From JAJFFW01 sp038534195 (GTDB lineage: Bacteria; Pseudomonadota; Alphaproteobacteria; Caulobacterales; Parvularculaceae), in the NCBI GenBank assembly GCA_038534195.1, contig JBCAXE010000018.1:3748-67747 (forward strand): a DNA stretch of 64,000 nt, given 5' to 3'. Position 1 is the stretch's first letter. Every line of letters begins with the position of its first letter. The translations under genes and the position numbers were made by a program. Below are positions 54,164 to 63,061 of this stretch, one piece after another. The notes under the pieces were generated by a model that had not been told where the DNA came from, searched no databases, and worked only from the letters and a program-made list of their open reading frames with translations.

Positions 54164-55065
54164 GCGGCAAGAAGACGCCGCGCCGTTTCGCAATCGCGCG
54201 CGATCTGCGCCTTCAGCCCGTCGATCCCATCGAATTTACGCTCTGCACGGATGAAATCGGCAAACGCCACCCGGATGGTCTTGCCGTATAGATCGCCGTC
54301 AAAGTCAAAGAGGTGCGCCTCAAGGAGCGGCGCCGGCGCGCCGACGGTCGGGCGCCGTCCGAAGTTTGCGACACCGGGCGTATCCACGCCGTCGACCGTG
54401 ATCATCACCGCATAGACGCCGTAACGCGGCTCAACGAGATCGCCGAGTGTTATATTGGCCGTTGGAAAACCGATCGTGCGCCCAAGTTTCTGGCCAGGCG
54501 CCACAACGCCCTCCACAGACCATCGCCGGCCGAGGAGCGCCTCCGCGCGCCGCACATCACCCTCCTGCAACGCCGCGCGCACCACGCTCGATCCGATTTT
54601 TTCAGGCGCGCCTTCATTCGTCATCGGCGTCACGCGATGGGCCGCAATGCCAACGTCGGCGCACAAATCGGCCAACATCGTCACGTCGCCGGCCCGCGCC
54701 CTGCCGAACTGAAACTCCGTACCCGTGACAACACCGGAAAGACCAAGCTGTTCGTGCAGGACAGACCGAACGAACGCCTCAGGCGTTAACGCCGCCATCG
54801 CTTCATCAAAGATCAGAGTAAAGATTTCCGACGCCCCATAGCTCTTTAGAAGCCTTGTCCTTTCCGGCGACGTTGTGAGCAAAAAGGGCGGATCTTGCGG
54901 GCGAAAGAAACGCCGCGGATGCGGCTCAAACACGATGACGCCCGCCGGCGCCCCAGCCTCGGCTGCCAGCTTAACCGTCTCGGCAATGAGATATTGGTGG
55001 CCGAGATGCACGCCGTCAAAATTGCCGATGGCCGCTACGGGACCAGCCTGCGCCGTCACCGCCAT
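54160..55065 (-). CDS. ribF: Bifunctional riboflavin kinase / FAD synthetase
   Basis: 301 aa. N-terminal adenylyltransferase: IGNFDGVHLGHQYLI with the HxGH nucleotide site, and IGSSVVRAAL (the ISSTxxR-type motif). C-terminal riboflavin kinase: GRTIGFPTANI and YGVYAV. It makes FMN and then FAD. Its start overlaps the end of the HAD gene by 10 bp, so the two are coupled. Confidence 0.95.
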   Translation of the reverse strand: MAVTAQAGPVAAIGNFDGVHLGHQYLIAETVKLAAEAGAPAGVIVFEPHPRRFFRPQDPPFLLTTSPERTRLLKSYGASEIFTLIFDEAMAALTPEAFVRSVLHEQLGLSGVVTGTEFQFGRARAGDVTMLADLCADVGIAAHRVTPMTNEGAPEKIGSSVVRAALQEGDVRRAEALLGRRWSVEGVVAPGQKLGRTIGFPTANITLGDLVEPRYGVYAVMITVDGVDTPGVANFGRRPTVGAPAPLLEAHLFDFDGDLYGKTIRVAFADFIRAERKFDGIDGLKAQIARDCETARRLLAA

Positions 55066-55907
55066 TGCAACGTCTCCATTGCCGCAACAGCGCTCACATT
55101 CGCCTCCTGCAGCGTTTTCGACAACGCTTCCGCCGTCGCCGCACCCTCGTGGATGCCGCCTGCGCCCGCAACGAAAAGCGCGTCGATCCCGCTGGCGTTG
55201 GCCCCGGCGATGTCCGTCTTGAGCCCGTCTCCCACCGCTAATATGCGCGACGGTGGAACGGCTTCGCCGCGTGTCGCTTCAATCGCTCTCATCGATAAAT
55301 CATAGATCGGTTTATGCGGTTTGCCGCCATAGATGACCTCTCCGCCGAGCTCGGCGTAAATCTCCGCGAGCGCGCCGGCGCAATAAACGATCCGTCCGCC
55401 CCAGTTCACGACCACATCGGGATTGGCGCAAATCATCGGCAGGCCGCGCGCCACACCTTCGCCTAGCAATGCGCGATACTCAGACGGCTCTTCGGTCTGA
55501 TCATCAAAAAGACCCGTGCAGACGATGAACGCGGCGCGGTCCATCGGCGCAAAATCGATCCTTACCCCCTCATAGAGCGCCTCATCTTTTTCCGGCCCGA
55601 GCCTGAATGCCGGCGCGGGCAAGCGCTCTTCAATCGCCGCGCGCGTCGCGTCGCCGGACGTGACGATCGCGTCATAGGCGCCGCGCGGCAGGCCAAGCCT
55701 GTCGAGTTGAGCCGGAATGATCGATGAAGGCCGCGGCGCATTGGTGAGAATAACGACCGGCCCGCGTTCTTCACGGAACCGCTGCAACGCCGTTTCGATG
55801 CCGGGGACGAGTGCGACGCCGTTGTGAATGACGCCCCATGCGTCGCACAGGAGCGCATCATAATGCTGCGCCAGCGGCGCCAGGCTGTCGAGGACGGTCA
55901 GGCTCAT
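55056..55907 (-). CDS. Class IIA HAD-type hydrolase (TIGR01459 type)
   Basis: 283 aa. HAD motif I LLCDAWGVIHNG, motif II ILTNAPRPS, motif III lysine in GGKPHKPIY and motif IV AVGDGLKTDIAGA. The cap is inserted between motifs II and III (class IIA, NagD-like). Proteins of this subgroup lie next to ribF in many alphaproteobacteria, as here, hinting at flavin-nucleotide or sugar-phosphate chemistry, but no substrate is known. Confidence 0.9.
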   Translation of the reverse strand: MSLTVLDSLAPLAQHYDALLCDAWGVIHNGVALVPGIETALQRFREERGPVVILTNAPRPSSIIPAQLDRLGLPRGAYDAIVTSGDATRAAIEERLPAPAFRLGPEKDEALYEGVRIDFAPMDRAAFIVCTGLFDDQTEEPSEYRALLGEGVARGLPMICANPDVVVNWGGRIVYCAGALAEIYAELGGEVIYGGKPHKPIYDLSMRAIEATRGEAVPPSRILAVGDGLKTDIAGANASGIDALFVAGAGGIHEGAATAEALSKTLQEANVSAVAAMETLQWR

Positions 55908-55961
55908 CGCCTTTGGGCGTTAAGGCGGGCGCCCCTTATGGTCAAGCCCGCCGCTCACCGG

Positions 55962-57056
55962 TCATGAGGCTTCGGCGAGCACCGGTTCCGGCGCCGCATC
56001 GGGCCCAAGGTAGAAATCGGAACGGCGCGGCGCGCCGAAGAGATTGCCCTGACCGAAGTCGATCCCGAGTTCCAGGATTTCGGGCATGTCGCTTTCGCGC
56101 TCGATCTTCTCCGCGATGAGATCAATCTCCGCTTCCGCCAGACGTTTGCGGAAATTGCGAAGCTGCGTAATCGACGCCTCGTCTTTCCGGCTAGCGTTCA
56201 AGAGCAAGGCGCTTGGCGCTTTCACATATCGGAAATTACGGTCGCGCAGGCTCTGCCAATCGAGATTGAGGCTCGTGACGTGATCGATTGAAAACGGGAA
56301 ACCCTTTTCTGCAATGGCCGCGAGATTTTCCTCAACGCGCGGATGCATCATCTGGACGGCAGGCGAGGTGAATTCAAAAACAAGGCGGGAAGCGAGGTCG
56401 CTGTTTGATTCCAGATATTCCGTGAAATGCTCGAAGAATTCGGTGTCGTAGAGCGTCGCCGGCGAGATGTTGCAGAAGACGGACGAGACACCGCCGCCTC
56501 TCAACTCGCGAAGCGCCTGAACGCACCGTAGAAGGATCATATTATCAATGACGCCGATCCGATTGGCGCGTTCGGCCGCATCGATATAATCGACAGGCTT
56601 TAAGACGCCGCCCTTATCGTCGCGAATGCGTGAGAAGGCTTCGTAAAAGCGGGCTTTGCGTTGCGGCAGGCTGACGATCGGCTGCAGATATAATTCAAGG
56701 CGATCGGACTCAATCGCGCTGCTGACCCGTTCAAGCATCGCCTTGTCTTCCGGTGACAGACCAGTCGCCTCTTCGAGGCGGAGCGCAGGCGCAATTTGCC
56801 GGGCGCTTTCGCTTGGGTCTTCCTGAACGCGTTCGGTGAGCCGTTTGAGCATATTCAATTCCTGGCGCGCCCGGCCCAGCGCAAATCCTAGATGCGCATA
56901 GAGCAGCAGCATGACGACCAGAGCCGCCGACAACCAGATTTCAAGACTTGGTTCAAATCCCTGGCGCAGGGCGGCGGCCAGCACAAGGAACCCGGTCAAT
57001 CCGGCCATGAACAAAACCATTGACCCGTAGCGCGGCTCGCGCAGTTGAAGTTTCAC
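55962..57056 (-). CDS. tipF: TipF-like membrane protein with a degenerate EAL domain
   Basis: 364 aa, GTG start with GGGAGAGG upstream. Two membrane helices (~12-31, 38-58), a short coiled coil (60-82), then an EAL-fold domain (125-355). Key catalytic positions are changed: EAL is EAF, the FEITE-type strand reads FEFTS, the DDFG metal loop reads DHVT, the KID lysine survives as KAPS, and the AEGVE glutamate is AEKIE. The protein should bind c-di-GMP or act structurally rather than hydrolyse it. Domain order matches Caulobacter TipF, the c-di-GMP receptor needed for flagellum placement, and as I recall tipF also lies near ribF/ileS there. A CtrA-type box sits ~160 bp upstream. Confidence 0.8.
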   Translation of the reverse strand: MKLQLREPRYGSMVLFMAGLTGFLVLAAALRQGFEPSLEIWLSAALVVMLLLYAHLGFALGRARQELNMLKRLTERVQEDPSESARQIAPALRLEEATGLSPEDKAMLERVSSAIESDRLELYLQPIVSLPQRKARFYEAFSRIRDDKGGVLKPVDYIDAAERANRIGVIDNMILLRCVQALRELRGGGVSSVFCNISPATLYDTEFFEHFTEYLESNSDLASRLVFEFTSPAVQMMHPRVEENLAAIAEKGFPFSIDHVTSLNLDWQSLRDRNFRYVKAPSALLLNASRKDEASITQLRNFRKRLAEAEIDLIAEKIERESDMPEILELGIDFGQGNLFGAPRRSDFYLGPDAAPEPVLAEAS

Positions 57057-57215
57057 TGCCCTCTCCCTTGTTGGCGAGCGCGCCGACAGACGCGCCCCTA
57101 CGGCATCGTAACCACAAAACTCCGAATGGAAGGTCAGTTTAGTCCGGCAGTATTGAAAAGGAATTAACTAAAATTTTTTCGATTTCTGACGAATGGTGAA
57201 TAGGACCGTCACGGA

Positions 57216-57230
57216 TTAACCATCTGTTAA
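57216..57230. promoter_or_regulatory. CtrA-type binding site (TTAA-N7-TTAA)
   Basis: TTAACCATCTGTTAA at 57216-57230 is an exact TTAA-N7-TTAA box, the full consensus of the cell-cycle regulator CtrA. It lies 160 bp before the TipF-like gene and just past the terminator of the upstream OmpA-type gene. A weaker TTAA-N7-TTTT copy is at about 57167-57181. Confidence 0.65.
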
Positions 57231-57262
57231 AATTCCGTATCGCACGCTTCGACATGGAAATA

Positions 57263-57296
57263 CGAAAACGCCGCCCGGTCAAAAACCGGACGGCGT
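57263..57296 (-). terminator. Intrinsic terminator after the OmpA-type gene
   Basis: A 12-bp stem (57285-57296 with 57268-57279) closes with one G-U wobble on the minus-strand RNA and a 5-nt loop, followed by TTTTC. It lies 41 bp after the OmpA-type stop codon, so the TipF-like gene likely has its own promoter. Confidence 0.8.
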
Positions 57297-57337
57297 GGAA
57301 TTCAACAGCGAGCTAACGCTCAGTTTAGAATTGAGGA

Positions 57338-58006
57338 TTAGCTGCCAAATTGGCTTTCGACCGGGTCGATAACGATTTCCACTCGGCGGTTCGCAGCGCG
57401 CCCGCCTTCCGTTGAATTATCGGCGACCGGGCGGTTCTCACCAAAGCCCACCGCCTGAAGCCGCCCGCCATTGACGCCCTGGCTTGCGAGATAATTTGAG
57501 ACCGACAAAGCCCGGCGTTGCGAAAGCTGTTGGTTGTAATCTTCCGCACCGCGCGAGTCCGCATGGCCGTAAACGCTGACCGTCGTCTTATCGAATTCGG
57601 CTAATACGATCGCAACTGAATTCAGGGTTTCGTAAAAACCGGGTGTGATTTCCGACGACGCCGTGGCGAATGTGATGTCGGACGGCATGTTGAGATAAAT
57701 ATTGTCGCCGTCGCGCGTCACCGAAACGCCGGTTGAGGCGAGACGCTCGCGCAATTTGGCTTGTTGACGGTCCTGGTAGACGCCGATGCCGACGCCGGTC
57801 GCAGCGCCCACGGCGGCGCCGATGGCGGCGCCTTTACCGGCGTTGCCGGCGATCGCGCCGATGGCTGCGCCCGCCGCCGCGCCAGCGCCAGCGCCCGCTG
57901 CGCCGGACGTCACAGTGCGGGATGCCCGCCGCTCGCCCGTGAAAGGATTAGTCGTGCACCCCACGGCGAAAATGGCCAGGGCCGATGCTAAAATCAGTTT
58001 CCGCAT
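57338..58006 (-). CDS. OmpA-family lipoprotein (YiaD-like)
   Basis: 222 aa, AAGGAG site. Lipobox FAVGC (Cys17). Residues 35-77 are a glycine-zipper membrane segment (AGAGAGAAAGAAIGAIAG). Residues 100-215 form the OmpA C-terminal peptidoglycan-binding domain: SVYGHADSRGAEDYN, LSQRRALSVSNYLASQGV and NRRVEIVI. It probably tethers the outer membrane to the wall. Different from Pal, which is at 22755-23270. Confidence 0.92.
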   Translation of the reverse strand: MRKLILASALAIFAVGCTTNPFTGERRASRTVTSGAAGAGAGAAAGAAIGAIAGNAGKGAAIGAAVGAATGVGIGVYQDRQQAKLRERLASTGVSVTRDGDNIYLNMPSDITFATASSEITPGFYETLNSVAIVLAEFDKTTVSVYGHADSRGAEDYNQQLSQRRALSVSNYLASQGVNGGRLQAVGFGENRPVADNSTEGGRAANRRVEIVIDPVESQFGS

Positions 58007-58158
58007 TTTGATCGCTCCTTCTGCGATGGAAAAAGTCAGAATTTCCTATGAGCGCCAATTACAAGCGCCCGGTTAATTAGAGTAGTGAATATGGCGATAA
58101 TGCGCTTTGCGCCGGATTAAAATCCGGTAAAATCATGGATAGATCGACTTCCGATCTT

Positions 58159-59910
58159 CTATGGCGCGTGGGTGCGCGCCTTATTTGTTGGTTGTGGCGC
58201 CGTGTCGCGAGCGCCAGACGCCTGATCATTATCTCCGGGAGCCGCCGATCTGCTTTCCTCGGCGAAGCTCGCGTCCGGCTCGGCGCTGGCGGCGCGGGCC
58301 CTTTCCGGGAAGCCGTAGATCTGTCGCAACCACCGGCCCGACAATGGCGCAAATGTTCCGGCGAAAGTGTCGCGAAAGAGCGACAAAGGGCGGAGGAAAC
58401 TGTTCGGCGCGTCTTCCCGGCGGCAAATAAGCATGCGCAAATTATCGACCAACAGCACATCCCGCCGCTCCGGCGTGACCTCAATCGCGCATTTGCGCGA
58501 AGCGAGGTGGATCGCGCGCCGCAGCGCCATGATCGCATCAAACATCTCGATCGGCGCCTCCTTCATAGCCCAAACCCGCCCCGGATCGAATGACATGATA
58601 GCGTCCGTCTCGGCCTCGTCGGCGAAAGCGATGACGGACTTGCCGAGCTTTTCTGTCGTCTCATGCTGGTAGCGGTCGGCTCGCGCAGTAAACTTCGCAT
58701 AACGGCTTACCTTAAGAAAAGTTATCACCTGCTCGCCGCTGTTTATATTCAGCCCATCATAAATGTTTTGCTGTTGTTGCGCGGGGTAATCCGGATGCTG
58801 ACAATAAAGAACATCAATCACGTCGCGCACGCGCAGAAGATAAAGCGGCGTCCCTCGAAAATTGTTCATCACAGCATACGCTTTGTAATTGCAAACATCG
58901 CCCGCCTTGTTTTTAGGCGGAAAGTCGGCCTCCACCGTGCTCTGGTGGAATCGCAAAAAAACATCCGAACTGCCCGTATCGTTTAACTCCTGTCCATCAC
59001 TGCGCCAGTAGCGATCGTTGGCTAGCGGTTTGTCAGAATCCTCCCCATAACGCAGGCGCGGCCGCGCGCCGACGAGCCCGAGGAGGCCGGCGCAGATCGC
59101 GTCCGTTGTGTCTACGATCAGGCGGTAATTGCGGTAGCGCTCCGTCCCACGGCTCAATGGCGGCGATAGATAGTGCCGCGGACGGCGGAAAAAGAGGGGA
59201 TTGACCGGTAAGACGCCCCTGATCAGCCGATACGGCGCCGCGCGATCGGTTTTGATCGAGGTAATCTTTTCAAGGAGCCGCGCGTCAAAGCAGTCGCTGA
59301 GGATCATTCGAACCCGGTCCGTCACCTTGTCGGCGTGCTTGAAACTCAAGGCGAGCGTTTCGCTACCCTCGCGCTTGTCGTCCTTGTGGCCGGTGCGTTG
59401 GCGAAACCGACCCCACACCTGACCGCTCGCGAAGCGGACAAGAGCCGCAACACCGAACGCCACCGCGTAGAAATAAGCGATGCGCCAATAGTCGCCCTCT
59501 AGCAGCGCCGCCCCGGCGGCGACATCGCGCGCCGCCATCGATACGACCACCAAGATCAGGCCAATCAGAAATCCGGTAAAATTCGGGAACAGAACTGACA
59601 GAAGACCAATAGCGCCAGCGACGAGGGCGATCGCGATATCGATCGGAGAAGTTATGGCGCCGCGCCAACCGCCCGCCGCTGCGACAGTTGCGACGCCGAC
59701 GCTGAACGCGCCGAAAGCAAAGGCGATTTCAGTGAAAAGAATTTCGCGGATCGTATTGGCGCTGCGCAACCACAGGAACGAATCGAGCATAACGCGCAAA
59801 CGGTGGCGCAAGCTGATGCGCACAACAGCCTCGCGCGGCGGCCCAGGCAGCCGCGCGGCGCTGCGCACAAATTGAATTTTTCCGACAGATCCCGACGGCC
59901 CCTCGACCAT
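58159..59910 (-). CDS. Membrane-anchored protein with a TauD/clavaminate-synthase-like C-terminal region (probably degenerate)
   Basis: 583 aa from ATG 59910, with AGGGGGAG upstream. Four membrane helices lie at about 55-78, 88-109, 112-128 and 143-160. The rest (185-530) is cytoplasmic or periplasmic and shows the layout of Fe(II)/2-oxoglutarate oxygenases of the TauD/clavaminate type: RFHQSTVEAD at 320-329, GTPLYLLRVRDVIDVL at 353-368 and VLLVDNLRMLICRRED at 485-500, the last resembling the ...DNxRxLHGR... strand. But the HxD/E pair reads HQS and the distal His is missing (LICR), so iron binding is probably lost. The relation is my reading of strand patterns and is tentative. The C-terminal 50 residues are low complexity. 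Function unknown. Confidence 0.6.
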   Translation of the reverse strand: MVEGPSGSVGKIQFVRSAARLPGPPREAVVRISLRHRLRVMLDSFLWLRSANTIREILFTEIAFAFGAFSVGVATVAAAGGWRGAITSPIDIAIALVAGAIGLLSVLFPNFTGFLIGLILVVVSMAARDVAAGAALLEGDYWRIAYFYAVAFGVAALVRFASGQVWGRFRQRTGHKDDKREGSETLALSFKHADKVTDRVRMILSDCFDARLLEKITSIKTDRAAPYRLIRGVLPVNPLFFRRPRHYLSPPLSRGTERYRNYRLIVDTTDAICAGLLGLVGARPRLRYGEDSDKPLANDRYWRSDGQELNDTGSSDVFLRFHQSTVEADFPPKNKAGDVCNYKAYAVMNNFRGTPLYLLRVRDVIDVLYCQHPDYPAQQQQNIYDGLNINSGEQVITFLKVSRYAKFTARADRYQHETTEKLGKSVIAFADEAETDAIMSFDPGRVWAMKEAPIEMFDAIMALRRAIHLASRKCAIEVTPERRDVLLVDNLRMLICRREDAPNSFLRPLSLFRDTFAGTFAPLSGRWLRQIYGFPERARAASAEPDASFAEESRSAAPGDNDQASGARDTAPQPTNKARTHAP

Positions 59911-60102
59911 AACGCTCCCCCTGGTCCCAGCGGCGCGTATGCAACGGTTAATAGGGCGCCAAGTCAACCGTTTCCCGCGCTCGTTGTTCGCCGGCGCCCA
60001 GGCGCGCCGGCGCAGCAATGAGCCGCGCGCCCTTTCGCCGGAAAACGACCATTTTTTCGCGCGCCGGACTTGACGGCCCGCTGCGCCTCGCTTACTTGCC
60101 TG

Positions 60103-60129
60103 CTAGCACTTAGGCAGCCTGAGTGCCAC
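60103..60129 (+). promoter_or_regulatory. CIRCE element (HrcA operator) of groESL
   Basis: CTAGCACTT-N9-GAGTGCCAC at 60103-60129 matches the CIRCE consensus TTAGCACTC-N9-GAGTGCTAA at 14 of 18 positions with exact 9-bp spacing. It is 69 bp before the groES ATG. A TTGACG at 60070-60075 with TACTTG 17 bp on gives a -35/-10 candidate whose start would fall in the CIRCE, as HrcA repression requires. Confidence 0.78.
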
Positions 60130-60198
60130 TTCCGGATTGTTCTGGCAGTCGGTCCTAAGCGCTTGATTTTTAATATCATTCTCAAGGGAGATCAAAAC

Positions 60199-60483
60199 AT
60201 GGCGTTTCGCCCCCTTCACGACCGCGTCCTCGTGCGGCGCTCCGACGAAGACGAAAAAGTCGGCTCCATCATTATCCCTGACTCGGCCCAAGAAAAGCCG
60301 ATGCAAGGCGAAGTTATTTCGGTCGGCTCCGGCGCCCGCAACGAAGACGGCGAAATCGTCGCCCTCGACGTGCGTGCAGGCGACAAAATCCTGTTCGGCA
60401 AATGGTCGGGCACGGAAGTCAAAATCGACGGCGAGGATCTCTTGATCATGAAAGAGTCCGACATCCTCGGCATCATCGACTAA
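60199..60483 (+). CDS. groES: Co-chaperonin GroES
   Basis: 94 aa from ATG 60199 (MAFRPLHDRVLV), with AAGGGAG upstream; the frame is open further upstream without GroES-like sequence. The mobile loop (GSIIIPDSAQEKPMQGEV, 22-39) and the C-terminal beta strand KIDGEDLLIMKESDILGII are intact. Caps the GroEL ring. Followed by groEL after 35 bp. Confidence 0.98.
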   Translation: MAFRPLHDRVLVRRSDEDEKVGSIIIPDSAQEKPMQGEVISVGSGARNEDGEIVALDVRAGDKILFGKWSGTEVKIDGEDLLIMKESDILGIID

Positions 60484-60518
60484 CCCCCATCAATTGGAAG
60501 TATCAGGAGAGCTGAAAC

Positions 60519-62168
60519 ATGGCTGCTAAAGAAGTCAAATTTGACGCTGAAGCGCGCGAGAAAATGCTGCGCGGCGTCGACATCCTCGCCAATGCGGTGA
60601 GAGTCACCCTCGGCCCGAAGGGTCGCAACGTCGTGATCGACAAGTCTTTCGGCGCCCCGCGCGTTACGAAAGACGGCGTCTCAGTCGCAAAAGAAATCGA
60701 ACTTGAAGACAAGTTTGAAAATATGGGCGCCCAAATGGTGCGCGAAGTGGCGTCGAAAACCAACGACGAAGCCGGCGACGGCACCACGACGGCAACTGTT
60801 CTGGCCCAGGCGATTGTCCGCGAAGGCGCAAAAGCCGTCGCCGCCGGTATGAATCCGATGGACCTGAAACGCGGCGTCGATCTCGCCGTTGGCAAAGTTG
60901 TCGCTGACATCAAAGACCGCGCCACGAAAATCGCTTCTTCCGACGAGATCGCCCAAGTCGGCACCATCTCATCCAATGGCGAAAAAGAAATCGGCGACAT
61001 GATCGCACAAGCCATGGACAAGGTCGGCAACGAAGGCGTCATAACGGTTGAAGAAGCAAAATCTCTCGACACGGAACTTGATGTCGTCGAAGGCATGCAG
61101 TTCGACCGCGGTTACCTGTCGCCTTACTTCATCACGAACGCAGACAAAATGATCGCCGACCTGGAAGACCCGTACATTCTTCTTCACGAGAAGAAGCTGT
61201 CGAACCTCCAGTCGATGCTGCCGTTGCTTGAGTCTGTCGTTCAGTCCGGCAAGCCACTCTTGATCATCGCTGAAGACGTCGAAGGCGAAGCGCTTGCGAC
61301 CCTCGTCGTCAACAAGTTGCGCGGCGGCCTGAAAATCGCTGCGGTGAAAGCGCCTGGTTTTGGCGACCGCCGCAAAGCCATGCTGGAAGACATCGCTGTC
61401 CTGACGCAAGGCCAGGTGATTTCCGAAGATCTCGGCATCAAGCTGGAAAACGTCACGCTCGACATGCTCGGCTCAGCCAAGAAAGTCACGATCAACAAAG
61501 ACGACACAACGATCGTCGACGGCGTTGGCGAGAAGTCTGAAATCGAAGCGCGCACGAACCAGATCCGCGCCCAGATTGAAGAAACGACGTCCGACTACGA
61601 CCGCGAAAAACTGCAAGAGCGTCTGGCGAAACTCGCCGGCGGCGTTGCAGTGATCAAAGTCGGCGGCGCGACGGAAGTCGAAGTGAAAGAACGCAAAGAC
61701 CGCGTCGACGACGCGCTAAACGCCACGCGCGCAGCCGTTGAAGAAGGCATCGTCCCCGGCGGCGGCACCGCGCTTCTTTACGCGTCGAAAGCGCTAGACG
61801 GCGTCGTTGGCGAAAACGCTGACCAGAACGCCGGCGTTCAAATCATTCGCCGCGCCCTGCAGGCGCCGATCCGTCAGATCGTTGAAAACGCTGGCGGCGA
61901 AGGCTCCATCGTTGTGGGCAAATTGCTTGAGCAGGACAATTTCAAGTTCGGCTTCAATGCGCAGACGGACGAATATGGCGATCTCATCGCTACCGGCATC
62001 GTCGACCCGGCGAAAGTCGTGCGCACGGCGCTGCAAGATGCAGCCTCTGTGGCCGGCCTTCTGATCACGACCGAAGCGATGGTCGCAGAAGCGCCGAAGA
62101 AAGACGGCGGCGGCGCCCCTGCAATGCCTGACATGGGCGGCATGGGCGGAATGGGCGGCATGATGTAA
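60519..62168 (+). CDS. groEL: Chaperonin GroEL
   Basis: 549 aa. AAKEVKFDAEAREKMLRGV start, ATP-site LGPKGRNVVIDKSFG and EAGDGTTTATVLAQA, GGGTALLYA, and the C-terminal GGM repeat tail (DMGGMGGMGGMM). GGAGAG precedes ATG. Together with GroES it folds cytoplasmic proteins. Regulated with groES by the CIRCE upstream. Confidence 0.99.
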   Translation: MAAKEVKFDAEAREKMLRGVDILANAVRVTLGPKGRNVVIDKSFGAPRVTKDGVSVAKEIELEDKFENMGAQMVREVASKTNDEAGDGTTTATVLAQAIVREGAKAVAAGMNPMDLKRGVDLAVGKVVADIKDRATKIASSDEIAQVGTISSNGEKEIGDMIAQAMDKVGNEGVITVEEAKSLDTELDVVEGMQFDRGYLSPYFITNADKMIADLEDPYILLHEKKLSNLQSMLPLLESVVQSGKPLLIIAEDVEGEALATLVVNKLRGGLKIAAVKAPGFGDRRKAMLEDIAVLTQGQVISEDLGIKLENVTLDMLGSAKKVTINKDDTTIVDGVGEKSEIEARTNQIRAQIEETTSDYDREKLQERLAKLAGGVAVIKVGGATEVEVKERKDRVDDALNATRAAVEEGIVPGGGTALLYASKALDGVVGENADQNAGVQIIRRALQAPIRQIVENAGGEGSIVVGKLLEQDNFKFGFNAQTDEYGDLIATGIVDPAKVVRTALQDAASVAGLLITTEAMVAEAPKKDGGGAPAMPDMGGMGGMGGMM

Positions 62169-62194
62169 TCGCCTCACGCTTTTACTAACGGATC

Positions 62195-62224
62195 AAGGGG
62201 CGGCCTTCGGGCCGCCCCTTTTTC
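62195..62224 (+). terminator. Intrinsic terminator of groESL
   Basis: Perfect 11-bp stem AAGGGGCGGCC/GGCCGCCCCTT with a TTCG tetraloop, running into TTT. A textbook Rho-independent terminator 27 bp after groEL. Confidence 0.95.
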
Positions 62225-62289
62225 ATTTGCGGCTCGCCCGTTTCTGCCCTATCACACGCGCCCTTTATCAATGACGGAGACGGGCTCGC

Positions 62290-63015
62290 GTGACCACCGA
62301 CAACACCCCAATCGCGCTAGCGGCCTATGAGCGCCTCGCGAAAGGCTATGCGGCGAAAGCCGAAACAAAAGCGGAAAACGGCTTTATCGAACATCCCGCT
62401 ATTCGCGCAGCGATGGGCGACGTCAGCGGCTTGCGCGTGGCGGACGCCGGATGCGGGCCCGGATTCACGCTCGCGCATCTTATGGCGCAAGGCGCCGCTG
62501 AAATTGTCGGCTTCGACGTGAGCCCTGCGATGATCGAGATCGCGCGGGCGTGTGTCGGCGCCCGCGCGACGCTCCATCTCGCTGACCTCGCCGAGCCGCT
62601 CCCGTTCCTGCCCGATGCGCATTTCGATCTCGTCACCTCGTCGCTCGCGATCGACTACGTAAGGGATTGGACGACGCCGCTCGCCGAATTTTACAGAAGC
62701 CTCAAAGCGGGCGGCAGACTGGTCTTTTCGGTGCAACATCCGCTCGGCTCTTACGAATGGCTGAAACCGCCCTCGGCCTTCGGCGTCCATTATTGCGAGG
62801 CGGAATGGACGGGTTTCACCGACGAACCGGTGACGGTTCCCGATTATTACCGCTCTTTCGACGAGATGATTAATCCTCTCCTCGCCGCTGGCTTTCGCCT
62901 CCAGCGCCTAACCGACACAAAACCGATTAGCGCCTTGCGAGAACGCGACCCGGAGAAATATGAAAGAACATCGCGCTTCCCCACTTTTATGGTGATCGAA
63001 GCCGTCAAACCTTAG
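62290..63015 (+). CDS. Class I SAM-dependent methyltransferase
   Basis: 241 aa, GTG start. Motif I VADAGCGPGFTLAHL near residue 50 binds SAM, then FDVSPAMIEIAR, DLAEPLPF and FDLVTSSLAIDYV, in the Methyltransf_11 arrangement. The C-terminal segment (QHPLGSYEWL, RTSRFPTFMVIEAVK) is shared by UbiE/TehB-like small-molecule methylases, but no substrate can be named. 122 bp after groEL. Confidence 0.88.
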   Translation: MTTDNTPIALAAYERLAKGYAAKAETKAENGFIEHPAIRAAMGDVSGLRVADAGCGPGFTLAHLMAQGAAEIVGFDVSPAMIEIARACVGARATLHLADLAEPLPFLPDAHFDLVTSSLAIDYVRDWTTPLAEFYRSLKAGGRLVFSVQHPLGSYEWLKPPSAFGVHYCEAEWTGFTDEPVTVPDYYRSFDEMINPLLAAGFRLQRLTDTKPISALRERDPEKYERTSRFPTFMVIEAVKP

Positions 63016-63061
63016 AAACCGCGCCCGCGACCCGCGTATCGCGCAAGGAGAATGAACAGCC

